Shown here piece after piece: positions 52,837-62,691 of a DNA stretch of 64,000 nt. This DNA comes from Entoloma clypeatum (Eukaryota > Basidiomycota > Agaricomycetes > Agaricales > Entolomataceae). The translations under genes and the position numbers were made by a program. The notes beneath the pieces were generated by a model. It worked only from the letters and a program-made list of their open reading frames with translations. It made no database searches and was not told where the DNA came from. The number at the start of each line of letters is the position of its first letter. Position 1 is the stretch's first letter. The stretch is from the NCBI GenBank assembly GCA_963565915.1, contig OY751491.1, positions 3,348,001 through 3,412,000 on the forward strand, given 5' to 3'.

Positions 52837-55780
52837 CTAGATCTCGACTTCCAGGCGAGATATGATGTCCTCCGGGGTGTCCGTGAAATTCTCATATGGT
52901 TTGAATTTCAATCCTTCAAAGATGTTTGCGCGTAAGCGCCGGGGTGCATTTGGGTTTAATTTAAAGAAGTCCTCCACTGCTTCCTTGGCATGTTCCAGGT
53001 GATCCTCGGGTTCCCACATGTTGTGGTCCTGAGTCAGACCCTCCCATTGTACCAGATACTCCAACTTCCCTCTCTTCATTCTTGAGTCAATAACTTTAGA
53101 CACCTCATGTTCTTCTTTTCTGTTGATTACAATGGGGTTCAGCGCTCGTGTTGTTTGAGACTTATATATAGGTTCCTTGAATAATCGAACCCACAATACG
53201 TTAATTACTGGGTGAATTTTCCACGACTTTGGCAATTTAAGTTCCACAGCATGTGACAACATGATTTTTGTTATGGTATATCGGCAAGTTTCTTTAAAGG
53301 TCGGTTCAATTTCAGGTCTTTAGTCGATAACCAAACATTGTCGCCAACTTTGTAAACTGGTGCATCACCCCGTTTTAGATTTGCATACCGTTCCATCTCT
53401 TCTCGTGCTTTTACTAGCGCCGCTTCTGCCTCCTCATGAATCTTCTTCATTCGCTCCGCGAATTCTTTTGCCGGTTCCGACTTTTCTGCCCTCCGAGGTT
53501 CTATGCCCATCCTAGGGTTGAATCCATAATTTACATAGAACGGTGAAAACTGAGTTGCTGTGTGTATCTTATTATTATAGGCGAACTCCGCGCTTGCCAT
53601 CCATTCGGGCCAATCTGTTTGCCGATGGGAAATAAATGATCTTAGATACCGCCCCAACTCCTGGTTGATTCGTTCCATTTGTCTGTCTGTTTGCGGATGG
53701 TATGCCGTTGATAATTTAGTTGTAATTCCCAGGATTTTGTTCAATTCTTTCATAAAAGTTGCCGCAAATTGCGGTCCTCGATCTGATGTCAGCGTTTCCG
53801 GTAATCCATGAAGTTTCCAGACTTCGTCCCGATATAGCTTAGCTAATCCTTCGGCTGAGACTTCGTCACATGTTTTGATAAAGTGTGCTTGTTTTGTAGA
53901 TCTACAAGCAACCACTAATACGGCGTTATATCCCTGTGCTTCTGGGAGTCCTACAATAAAGTCCGCAGTGATGTGTTTCCATAGTCCAGCATGTTCCGTG
54001 TTTGCTTTTAATTTACCGGCTAGCGGTTGAGGCATGTTTTTTGATCATTGGCATTTGTCGCAGCCCTCGACATAAGCTTTGACCATGTTTGTGATTCCGG
54101 GCCACCAATAATTACACGTGACTAATTCCAGGGTTTTCCATTGACCCGGATGTCCAGCAACTGGATTGTTGTGATGTAATTTAATAATTTCCACCCTGAG
54201 TTCCTGATCCTTTGGAACGTAAACCTTTCCTCTGTGCAACCATAAACCCTGCTCCTCATGCCATTCCTCCGCTCGTAATGTTTTTGTGTTTGTTTTCTTT
54301 AGTTCTTCCACCGCTTTGAGCACTTGCTCATCAAACTCTTTTGCATCTCTGATGCGTTTCAATAGTTTAGTTTCTTCTCCATCAATAAGTAGATGTCCCC
54401 GATCCATCGCACGCAAGTGGAAATATTCGGGTTTCAATAGTGTTACATCCTCATTGTCATTTTCCACCCCCTTTCTATGGTCGACTCTTCTTGACAGAGC
54501 GTCTGCCTTCCCCATTGAGGTTCCTGCTTTGTGTATTAATTTAAAGTTGAAACGTGTTAGATACAACGCCCAATGTGCTTGTCTGCGATTAAGCTTTTGA
54601 CCCTGCATGAAGTACTCCAGGTTTTTGTGATTGGTCCAGATCTCGATCTCGTGTTTGGCTCCTTCAAGGTGGTGTCTCCATGCTTCCAGCGCTCTGATAA
54701 TACCCAGCATTTCTTTATCATGGACATCATAATTCTGTTCAACATCATTCAATCCCTTAGACAAGAACGCACATGGTCTCCAGTGACCGTCTTCACATTC
54801 CATAGATAAGATTGCTCCTGTGGCAAAGTCCGATGCATCCGATTCTACCCTTAATTTCTGATCCGGATCGGGGGAAACTAATATGGGTGCTTCCGTAAAT
54901 AATTCCTTTAGTTCTCTAAATGCTTCTTCCTGCTCCGTGCTCCATTTCCATACCATGTCCTTCCTTGTTAACTTATGTAATGGTCCGGCCACTTTAGAGA
55001 AGTCCTTGACAAATCTTCGATAGAAATTGGCGAGTCCAAGGAATGATTGTACTTCCTTGACCTTAGTCGGTGTCGGCCATTGTTTGATGGCATCTACTTT
55101 CGAAGGGTCCATCCTGATTCCGTCTTTCCCAATAATTAATCCCAAGAACTCTATTTCGTTTTTATTGAAGAAACATTTTTCTGGTTTTAAGAATAAATCA
55201 TTCTCCCGTAATCTTTTCAAGACTTCTTCCACTATGGTGTCGTGCCCTTCCTTTCCTTCTGTTGCCACCAATATATCATTGATATAAATAACCACATATC
55301 CTTGGTCGATCAAGTCCCTAAAGATATTGTTCATCATGGTCTGGAACGTGCTTGGGGAATTATTCAATCCAAAAAACATGACTGTCGGTTCAAAGGCTCC
55401 ATCAGGGGTCATAAATGCCACTTTCCATTCATCTCCCTCCTTGATGCACACATTGTTGTATCCCCATCTGAGATCCATCTTGGTGAACCTTTTCTTCCCT
55501 TTTAACTTATTGATCAACTCCGGAATTAACAGGAGCGGATAATTATTTCGAACAGTCCAGCTATTAATATATCAGTAATCCTGTACCATTCGTTTCTTTC
55601 CATCCTTTTTGGGTATAAAGAACACCGGCGAGGTTTGTGACAACTTGGTAGGTCTGATATATCCTTTATGTAATTGCTCATTCACGAACTCAGATACTTC
55701 TTTCCTTTCTTCTGGTGACAGTGGGTAAACCTTAGCCTTCTTTGGAACGAAATCGGGCTTTAAGTCTATGGCGTGATCCC
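52837..55780 (-). pseudogene. pol: G5 pol: RT, RNase H, integrase, chromodomain, degraded
   Basis: From the G1d junction: RDHAIDLKPDFVPKKAKVYP, KGYIRPTKLSQTSPVFFIPK, VQDY, TGA at 55572-55574, then RT. The catalytic box reads YINDIL (codons near 55280), so the first Asp of YxDD is Asn: no polymerase activity is expected. RNase H (LRVESDASDFATGAIL) and zinc-binding integrase domain (HHNNPVAGHPGQ ... CDKCQ) follow. A TGA at 54045-54047 comes next (CQ-SKN, Arg in G1). The DDE core then reads TADFIVGLPE, SDRGPQFAAT, DRQMERINQE. Near 53262-53271 a small deletion shifts the frame before KIMLSHAVELKLP and the chromodomain (EEHEVSKVIDSRM, YLVQWEGLTQDHNMWEPE). It ends at 52837. Confidence 0.9.
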
Positions 55781-56175
55781 TGTTATGCTTAACAAACCGT
55801 TCCAAGGTTCGGGCAGAGTATGCAGGAAAGTGGAAGAGCAATGTGATTGCTAAATCTAAGGAATCTACTACAGTACAGGAGGTTTATATAGGTACTGACT
55901 ATAGGCGGTAGCGGATGAGTCAGTACTGCGGAAGGCAGTGCGCATGAGTAAGGCGACTGCGGAAGGCTATGTACAATGAGTAAGCTGACTGCGGAAAGCG
56001 AGTCAGCGCGGGAGCGAAGTATACTAAGGGGGATGACGAAGTAATGTAGTGAGTCAGACTGGGAATTGAAGGTTGCGAAAGTAAACATTAGACATAGTAA
56101 GCTCGTAAGAGGGCGCCGAGTCGGGCTGATAAGTAAAAACGATGACATCGTCCGCATACCGTAGAGTCCGTAACA
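55781..56175 (-). repeat. 3' LTR of G1d (395 bp)
   Basis: Longer and more diverged U3 than G1a/b, sharing some U3 sequence with the G1c LTR; ends TGTTATGC...CCGTAACA on the plus strand. The hairpin and polypurine tract complement follow at about 56176-56200. Confidence 0.93.
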
Positions 56176-56209
56176 TGTTCCCCTCTCCAAGCTCTGTGTC
56201 CTCACAGAG

Positions 56210-56490
56210 TCATTGTCCCCATCCCTCGTTGTTGTTGGGATCGGACCAGTTCAGACTCTCCTTGAGGCTCCAATCATATATCAACTCCTTGTTGATGGCT
56301 ACGGCAAGTTCAAGGCCTTTGATGGCCAACCGAATACATCGATTTTCAATGACAAGGGTGCTGGTGTAATTCCCGAGAATTTGTTTCTCTTCGGGAGTCG
56401 GGGCGATGGGGAGGTTGGACAGTGAATGAAGTCGGATATTCATCTGGCGATGAAGGAGGTCGGCAAGGGAAGTTTCGAGGGCATGGATTT
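56210..56490 (-). pseudogene. G1d ORF3, C-terminal part
   Basis: Codes HALETSLADLLHRQMNIRLH through to EGWGQ and the stop at 56210, continuing the N-terminal part at 63157-63062. Interrupted only by G1c. Protein sequence is close to G1a ORF3 with substitutions such as NIRLH for HIRLH and TPEEKQ for SPEEKQ, again conservative. Confidence 0.85.
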
Positions 56491-56860
56491 TGTTACGGAC
56501 TAACGACTACGGACGTATATGCTTACTTTTTCACTTTTACTCATCGGCCCCCGCTTACACATATCGTATTATACTTTACCTCCTTTAGTATACTTCGCTC
56601 CCGCGCTGACTCGCTTTCCGCAGCTGTCTGACTCATTCCGCAGTCAGCTTACTCATTAGTACATAGCCTTCCGCAGTCGCCTTACTCATGCGCACTGCCT
56701 CCCGCAGTTACTGACTCATTCGCTACCGCTCGTAGTCAGTACTATATAAACCTCATGTACCATAGTTACATTCCTTAGATTTAGCAATCACATTGCTCTT
56801 CGCCTTTCCATCTTCCTGCATACTCTGCCCGAACCTTGGAACGGTTTGTTACGCATAACA
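56491..56860 (+). repeat. 5' LTR of G1c (370 bp)
   Basis: U3 with two TGACTCA, two TTACTCA and one TGACTCG. TATATAAA at 56743-56750. Predicted transcript start AGATTTAGCAA at 56777-56787. Ends GCATAACA. Confidence 0.96.
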
Positions 56861-56862
56861 AG

Positions 56863-56873
56863 TTGCTAAATCT
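56863..56873 (+). promoter_or_regulatory. G1c primer-binding site, self-complementary
   Basis: TTGCTAAATCT, two bases after the LTR, is an exact 11-nt reverse complement of AGATTTAGCAA in the LTR (56777-56787), 34 bp from the start of the TATA box. This is the Tf1-type self-priming geometry; there is no TGG as expected for a tRNA 3' end. Confidence 0.7.
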
Positions 56874-57315
56874 CGTTAGGTTCGCCCAGAGCGAAGAGAG
56901 CAACTACCAGACGAGTCAAGACGTCGCGCTTCTTTGAAGACTTCACCAGTAACCCATTCGCCTCACCAGAAGCCCGACAAGAGGAGCTAAGTCCTCGAGA
57001 CAGTATCGATTTTACACTCATCCAGCAGTACATCGAATCGGAGATCCGTCGCATCCTACAGCAGGTGCTTGACGAAGAACTAGACAACGACGAGCATCGC
57101 CCCCACGGCGAGATAGCAGAGAGCATCCATCTTGCTCGACAACACCAGATCGTGCGCTACAACGCCCGACAGAACGAACTCGAAAGCTTTCGCGTTCAAG
57201 AAGGACCTCAGACAGGTCGGATCACAGAGATCAGAGAGTTTATCGGTGTCCAGACAACCGTTATCAGAAGATTGATTAGGACGCTCACATTGAGACGTCC
57301 CAGAGCCGCATCACC
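56874..57315 (+). other. G1c leader with a coding-like open frame lacking ATG
   Basis: The frame after the TAA at 56868-56870 stays open through the leader and reads as a credible helical, charged protein (FFEDFTSNPFASPEARQEEL, YIESEIRRILQQVLDEEL, IHLARQHQIVRYNARQNEL, EIREFIGVQTTVIRRLI). It has no ATG and overlaps the gag start in another frame. In G1b a 73-bp loss breaks it. It may be ancestral Gag N-terminus or only a structured leader. Confidence 0.35.
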
Positions 57316-58518
57316 ACGTCTTACTCGAAGCAGCAGATCTACGCCCACTTCACCACTAACGAGCAACAGACCGAGTACAACCGTTGGGCACGAAACGAGA
57401 GACTTGACCCCTTCTCGCGACCAACAGACGCGCAGGAACAGAGATTCCTTAGAGATCTACAGAGGAAATACCCCGAACGTTTTGCCACCGATTCCGCCGA
57501 CGAGTCCCCTGACGAATTTACTTTTGACTCCGCGCAGTCAGATACCGAACAGACGCCTAGAACAGGGACTAATTTTCAACCCCTACCTGTATCCCGAACC
57601 CCATCTTCATCCCAACAACCCGACACCTCTCCTACTCCGCAGGTTCTAGACATGGCAGAAGCACCGACAGTGCAAATGATGGATACATCCAAGATCATCA
57701 AAGATCCTGGGATGTTCAAAGACAGACACACCTTTGACGAGTGGTGGAAAGCCACCAAACTATACATCAGGTTCCAGAAGGGCCTGTCCGACGATCAGAA
57801 GATCCTGGCGGTGTTATCCCGCATGATGGAAGGGTCCGGTAAACACTGGGCCAGCAACAAGTTAGACGATCTTGCCACCGATGGCAAGAACATCACCTGG
57901 TTAGGATTCTCAGACGACATCGCTACGCGATTCTCTATTGCCAACAAGTCGGCAGCGGCCAAGGCGAGACTCGAAGTCCTGAAACAGGAGAAACGCACCA
58001 TCGACGAATTCTTGGATGAATTCAAAGAGCTCTTGAAGCTGTCAAACCTTGGCGAAGAAACTGGGAAATACATCCTAGAAAAGAACGTCAACCGCAGAAT
58101 TTCTGAACAAGTGGCTAGCGATGGCAAGACGTACACCGATTATGCAAAGGAGATCCGAAACAAGGGACGACAGATGGAGGGACATGCATTAGTCATCCGA
58201 GGGGGTGGCGACACACGCACCGGATCGGGCACCACTTATGGTGGTCAAGGCAAAGCCATGGAGATCGACAAAGCAGGAGTAGCCCGTTGCTACAACTGTC
58301 AGCGCTTTGGTCACCTTGCCAAAGACTGCAAAGCCCCAAAGAAGAAAGATGGTCGTAAGTGTTTCAACTGCGACCAAGAAGGACATATCGCGCGCAACTG
58401 CCGCAAGCCAAAGAAGAACTCTGGAAAGATTAGGAAGGTGTCTGATGGAGATACCGATGATGATGAAACCATCACCATAGAAACCGATGAGAAGGATTTT
58501 CCCGAAGGGTCCGATTAA
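57316..58518 (+). CDS. gag: G1c Gag with ACG at the usual start (ATG at 57652 gives 288 aa)
   Basis: The G1b start codon ATG (SYSKQQIYAHF) is ACG here at 57316, and the frame is open from 57280. The first in-frame ATG is 57652 (AEAPTVQMMD), which removes 112 residues but leaves the capsid domain (DRHTFDEWWKATKLYIRFQK) and both zinc knuckles (CYNCQRFGHLAKDC, CFNCDQEGHIARNC). So either ACG is used, since near-cognate starts work in fungi at low efficiency, or a shorter Gag is made, or Gag came from another copy. Divergence from G1b is spread over silent sites and the body is open. Confidence 0.85.
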   Translation, partial: TSYSKQQIYAHFTTNEQQTEYNRWARNERLDPFSRPTDAQEQRFLRDLQRKYPERFATDSADESPDEFTFDSAQSDTEQTPRTGTNFQPLPVSRTPSSSQQPDTSPTPQVLDMAEAPTVQMMDTSKIIKDPGMFKDRHTFDEWWKATKLYIRFQKGLSDDQKILAVLSRMMEGSGKHWASNKLDDLATDGKNITWLGFSDDIATRFSIANKSAAAKARLEVLKQEKRTIDEFLDEFKELLKLSNLGEETGKYILEKNVNRRISEQVASDGKTYTDYAKEIRNKGRQMEGHALVIRGGGDTRTGSGTTYGGQGKAMEIDKAGVARCYNCQRFGHLAKDCKAPKKKDGRKCFNCDQEGHIARNCRKPKKNSGKIRKVSDGDTDDDETITIETDEKDFPEGSD

Positions 58519-58559
58519 ACGACGCTAAGTCGCGACCCTTATCCATTAAATGAACTCGC

Positions 58560-61500
58560 TTGCCTGGTGCAGTTACAGACAATATAACTTATGTTATCCC
58601 TGCAAAGCGAGCCGTTGCGTCAACTAAGATTGTCAAGGGAGATAAACCTCCGAAACGACGAGAGATCAAGCTGCAAGCTCAGATCAAAACACGACGAGGA
58701 CCAAAGGCCATTCGACCCGAGGTCGATAGCGGATGTGAACGCACATGTATCCATCCCAGAATAGTACGTGAACAGAACCTTCCCACACGTGGAATAAAGC
58801 CCATATCAATCCTAAATGCGGATGGATCACCGAACCGACAACAGAAAGCAGAAAAACTTGCCGAAGTCAAGCTGGACTTAGGAACACACCAGGAAACCAT
58901 GGAAGCAATGGTGTTGGACATTGGGAGAACGGATATGCTTTTGGGACATGACTGGTTGGTGCACCACAACCCTACAATCAATTGGACGACCGGCGCCGTA
59001 ACATTCAACCGGTGCCCATCAATGTGTCAAACCAAACACTCGGATTTCAGGGTTAACCTTAATGGTCGCAAACATCGGGTTCGCATGGTAGAAGTACGAG
59101 ACAAGGACGCACCCAAGAAATCGGATCAGAAATGGAAGCCCGGAGACCCCATATTGGAAGCAGTTACTCCCACACCACCTCCCACAACCAAACGACCCTC
59201 ATATGTTGAACGCTTTGCCCATCTTTTTGAAAAAGAAAACTTTGACAAGATCCCAAAGGAAAGGGAATGGGACCACGGCATCGAACTTACACCGGACGCA
59301 CCAAAGGAGCTAGGGGGAAACACGTACCCTATGACCCAAAAGGAGCAAGAAGAACTGGACGAATTCATCAATGAAGGCCTGGCAACCGGAAAGATCCGAC
59401 CGTCCAAATCCCCTTATGCATCACCCTGCTTCTTCATTAACAAGAAAGACGGTTCCAAACGATTGGTACAGGACTATCGCATGGTTAACAAATTCACGGT
59501 TAAGGACAAATTCCCACTCCCACGCATCAACAACCTCTTGGATGTATTGAAAGACGCAGTCTACTTCAACAAAATGGACATCATGTGGGGATACAATAAT
59601 GTGCGGATCAAAAAGGGTGACGAATGGAAAGCCGCCTTCCTGACCAGCCGAGGATTGTTTGAACCATTGGTCATGTTTTTCGGTCTCTGCAACTCCCCGG
59701 GAACGTTCTCTCGGATGATGGCCAGCCTATTCAGGGATCAGATCCGTCGGCGCATCTGTGTGATTTACATGGATGACATAGTGGTCATTGGTAAAACCAA
59801 GGAAGAACTCGTCCAGAATACCGAAGAGATCTTGCAGATCCTGTCGGACAATGACTTGTTCCTAAAGGAGAAGAAGTGTCTTTGGGAAGTAACGAAATGC
59901 CCCATATTGGGATATGTCATTGGAGAAGGACGTGTTGAGATGGAAACTGAAAAGGTGGACACAATCCGGAACTGGCGAGTACCCACATCAAAAAAGGAAG
60001 TCCAGAGGTTCCTGGGATTTGCCAACTTTTATCGACGCTTCATTGAAGGATACTCAAACATCGCAAAGCCACTCACGACACTTACGGGAAATACAGCATT
60101 CACATGGGGACCAGCGGCGCAAGAAGCATTTGAAGGTCTCATACGGGCAATCACGACAGCACCAGTCTTGGCATTGCCCAAACCGGACGGACAGTTTAGG
60201 GTTGAAACCGATGCATCGGGTTATGCGATTGGAGCGGTACTCTCACAGAAACAAGACGACAAGTGGCATCCTATCGCGTTCTTGTCGCGGACCATGTCCG
60301 CGGCTGAACAGAATTACGAGATCTATGACAAGGAACTCTTGGCAGTCATGGAAGCACTGAAGGACTGGCGACATTATTTACTTGAAGCCAAAGAACGTTT
60401 CGAGATCTTAACCGATCACAAAAACTTGGAGTATTTCCGGCGTCCTCAGGACCTAAACCAACGACAGAGGCGCTGGAAGATGAAGTTACAAGACTATGAC
60501 TTCGAATTGCGACATGTACCTGGGAAGACAAACGCGAAAGCAGACATCCTGTCACGTTTACCCTGGTATGAGACGGAACTCGAGCCGCAGGACAGCGACC
60601 AAATGCTCAAGGAGGGGCTATTTTTGAAACGATTGGAATCAGAAGATGTGATACAAATGGAGATGTTCACGGAGGAACAATTCTTTGAAGGGGGTGAAAC
60701 ATCTGATTCCATCAAAATCGGAAACATCACAACCATCGAAAACCCATGGATCACACGCATCAAGGCCTCGAATCACATGGAGACAGAAGTAGCCCAGGGT
60801 CTGAAGAAGAATCCTCACTGGTACCAGCAGGAAAATGGCATCACCTATGCAGGAGAACGAGTCTATGTTCCACCAGACCCACAATTGCGCCAAGAACTGA
60901 TGTTTGAAGCGCACGACGCACCAGTGGCAGGACATCCAGGACAGTGTCGAACACATGAACTTCTCACTCGCACCTACTGGTGGCCCACCATCCTACATGA
61001 TGTAAAGAAGTATGTGAAAGGTTGTGACACCTGTCAACGCAACAAGATCAGCCGCCAAAGGAGACACGCCCCTCTGCACCCTAACGCCGCGCCAAGTCAA
61101 CCATGGGAAGACATAGGGATTGACGTCGTGGGACCGATACCAGAATCTGATGGGAAGAACGCAATTCTGGTCATCACGGACAGACATTCAAAGATGCTTC
61201 ATCTCATCCCGACAACCGTGGAACTATCGGCTGAAGGATTAGCCAAGATCTATCGGGACCAGATATGGAAACTTCATGGAATTCCCAAGAAGATCATCAG
61301 CGATAGGGGACCGCAGTTCGCCGCGAAGTTTATGGAGATACTTTGCCGCATGTTAGGGATCAAAAGAAATCTGTCCACTGCGTACCATCCACAGACTGAT
61401 GGACAGGCCGAACGATCGCATCAGGAAACCGAGGTGTTCTTACGAAACTTTGTCAACCATCTACAAGATGATTGGGCGGAATGGATCGCAATCGCAGAAT

Positions 61501-62168
61501 TCCAGTACAATGACAAAGAACATCAAGCGACAAAGTACACACCATTCTATCTCAACTACGGTCTGCATCCTTGGAAGGGAGAACTTGTGTTGGAAGACAC
61601 CAATCCGGCAGCAAACGACTTCTTGAAAAAACTCAAACAGGCACGAGAAGAAGCCAACGCAGCACTGAAACAGGCACAGGATCAGATGAAGAAGACAGTT
61701 GACACACGACGAAGCCCGTCTCGGAATTACCGCATCGGAGACAAGGTGTGGCTGGAAGGGACTAACATCAGGACTGATCGTCCCTCAAAGAAACTTGACG
61801 CCCTCCGACACGGACCGTTCAAAGTCCTAGAGAAGAAAGGAGCTAGCACATACCGTCTTGATCTTCCCAAAACCTGGAAAATGATTCACCCTGTGTTCAA
61901 CGAAACCCTGCTATCGCCATACGAAACCCCGAAGTATGCCATTCAGAAAAAGAAGCCAGCCCCTGATCCGATCATCGTCGAAGGACGAGAAGAATACCAT
62001 GTCTCCACGATCCTGGACTCTCGGAAATTCCACGGAAAGATCCAGTACCTTGTCCAATGGGAAGGGTATGGCCCAGAAGAGAACACGTGGGAACCTCGGA
62101 CTAATGTTCAGAATGCTCAAGACTTGATCCGAGACTTTCATCGGCAAAATCCATCGCGTCCACGATAA
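58560..62168 (+). CDS. pol: G1c Pol (1202 codons): protease, RT, RNase H, integrase, chromodomain
   Basis: The frame is open 58554-62168. A TGA at 58551-58553, where G1b has CGG, separates it from gag, and the first codons carry no ATG, so how it is translated in this copy is unclear. Domains by residue: protease DSG at 56-58; RT from about 270 (TGKIRPSKSPYASPCFF) with catalytic YMDD (Asp 405-406); RNase H (VETDASGYAIGAVL, KELLAVMEAL, LTDHKNLEYF); zinc-binding HHCC; integrase DDE (DVVGPIPE, SDRGPQFAAK, DGQAERSHQE); GPF module (RHGPFKVLEKK); chromodomain ([28 protein letters not shown]). All catalytic residues are present and there is no internal stop. It is the best preserved chromovirus Pol in the window. 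Confidence 0.93.
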   Translation: MPGAVTDNITYVIPAKRAVASTKIVKGDKPPKRREIKLQAQIKTRRGPKAIRPEVDSGCERTCIHPRIVREQNLPTRGIKPISILNADGSPNRQQKAEKLAEVKLDLGTHQETMEAMVLDIGRTDMLLGHDWLVHHNPTINWTTGAVTFNRCPSMCQTKHSDFRVNLNGRKHRVRMVEVRDKDAPKKSDQKWKPGDPILEAVTPTPPPTTKRPSYVERFAHLFEKENFDKIPKEREWDHGIELTPDAPKELGGNTYPMTQKEQEELDEFINEGLATGKIRPSKSPYASPCFFINKKDGSKRLVQDYRMVNKFTVKDKFPLPRINNLLDVLKDAVYFNKMDIMWGYNNVRIKKGDEWKAAFLTSRGLFEPLVMFFGLCNSPGTFSRMMASLFRDQIRRRICVIYMDDIVVIGKTKEELVQNTEEILQILSDNDLFLKEKKCLWEVTKCPILGYVIGEGRVEMETEKVDTIRNWRVPTSKKEVQRFLGFANFYRRFIEGYSNIAKPLTTLTGNTAFTWGPAAQEAFEGLIRAITTAPVLALPKPDGQFRVETDASGYAIGAVLSQKQDDKWHPIAFLSRTMSAAEQNYEIYDKELLAVMEALKDWRHYLLEAKERFEILTDHKNLEYFRRPQDLNQRQRRWKMKLQDYDFELRHVPGKTNAKADILSRLPWYETELEPQDSDQMLKEGLFLKRLESEDVIQMEMFTEEQFFEGGETSDSIKIGNITTIENPWITRIKASNHMETEVAQGLKKNPHWYQQENGITYAGERVYVPPDPQLRQELMFEAHDAPVAGHPGQCRTHELLTRTYWWPTILHDVKKYVKGCDTCQRNKISRQRRHAPLHPNAAPSQPWEDIGIDVVGPIPESDGKNAILVITDRHSKMLHLIPTTVELSAEGLAKIYRDQIWKLHGIPKKIISDRGPQFAAKFMEILCRMLGIKRNLSTAYHPQTDGQAERSHQETEVFLRNFVNHLQDDWAEWIAIAEFQYNDKEHQATKYTPFYLNYGLHPWKGELVLEDTNPAANDFLKKLKQAREEANAALKQAQDQMKKTVDTRRSPSRNYRIGDKVWLEGTNIRTDRPSKKLDALRHGPFKVLEKKGASTYRLDLPKTWKMIHPVFNETLLSPYETPKYAIQKKKPAPDPIIVEGREEYHVSTILDSRKFHGKIQYLVQWEGYGPEENTWEPRTNVQNAQDLIRDFHRQNPSRPR

Positions 62169-62285
62169 AAGAACAAACTTTGAGAGCCATTTCCCACATC
62201 GACTTCTGTCACATCGAGTTCCCCGCTCCAACTCTTCTCGCCCAACACGCCGTTCTTCTTATACCTTTCAAACATCATTTCCGCC

Positions 62286-62654
62286 ATGTCCAACATCACC
62301 GCCGCCTCCACCGCTACCTCCGATCTCAACCCCACCATCACCACCCTCATTGGCGAAGCGCTCTCTATGCGCGATCAAATCCATGCGCTCGAAACCTCCG
62401 TTGCCGACATTCTCCACAGGCAGATGCATATCCGGCTCCATACCCTATCCGATTTGCCAACCACCCCCACCGCCGAGGAAAAACTTATCCTCAAAACTTA
62501 TACCAACACCCTTGCCGTCGAGAATCGACGCCTTCGCCTCGCCGTTTGAGGTTTAGAGTTTGCCACGGCGGTAAACGATGAGCTGGTAAAGGACTGGGGC
62601 AACCGAGCTGACCCTACCTGGGCCGATCCGAATGGCAATGACGGATGGGAATAG
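62286..62654 (+). pseudogene. G1c ORF3 with one TGA
   Basis: ATG 62286 (SNITAASTATSDLNPTITTL). The frame reads to TGA 62547-62549, then continues in frame (GLEFATAVNDELVKDWG ... GNDGWE) to TAG 62654, so a single nonsense codon splits a 122-residue protein at about residue 88. The other copies have Lys (AAA) there; CGA is a likely intermediate. Because the LTRs are identical, the stop was probably already in the RNA that gave rise to this insertion. If so, full-length ORF3 is not needed in cis for transposition. Confidence 0.82.
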
Positions 62655-62657
62655 GTA

Positions 62658-62675
62658 GTCTGTGAGGACACAGAC
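62658..62675 (+). other. Hairpin upstream of the G1c polypurine tract (covarying pair)
   Basis: GTCTGTG-AGGA-CACAGAC: same fold and loop as 1994-2011 but with a G-C outer pair instead of C-G. Confidence 0.7.
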
Positions 62676-62691
62676 CTTGAGGAGAGGAACA

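Larger units (their letters stand above)
52611..55780 (-). mobile_element. Ty3/Gypsy chromovirus family G5 (5' part beyond the window)
   Basis: Minus-strand element inside G4: 3' LTR, then pol up to 55780, where G1d is inserted in the RT N-terminus (target ATCCC at 55776-55780). Protease, gag and 5' LTR would lie to the right of G1d, outside the window. No third ORF: the pol stop is next to the polypurine tract. Confidence 0.82.

Noticed and set aside
57065..57649. 194-codon ORF as a separate gene ahead of G1c gag
   Set aside because: Its second half overlaps gag in another frame and is a shadow of it. Only the leader part before 57316 looks coding-like, and that is reported separately as a finding.
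52540..58535. Shared CGACGCTAAGTC near the gag/pol border of G1c and the protease start of G4
   Set aside because: The two elements are on opposite strands, so it is not homologous; a 12-base match is expected by chance in 64 kb.
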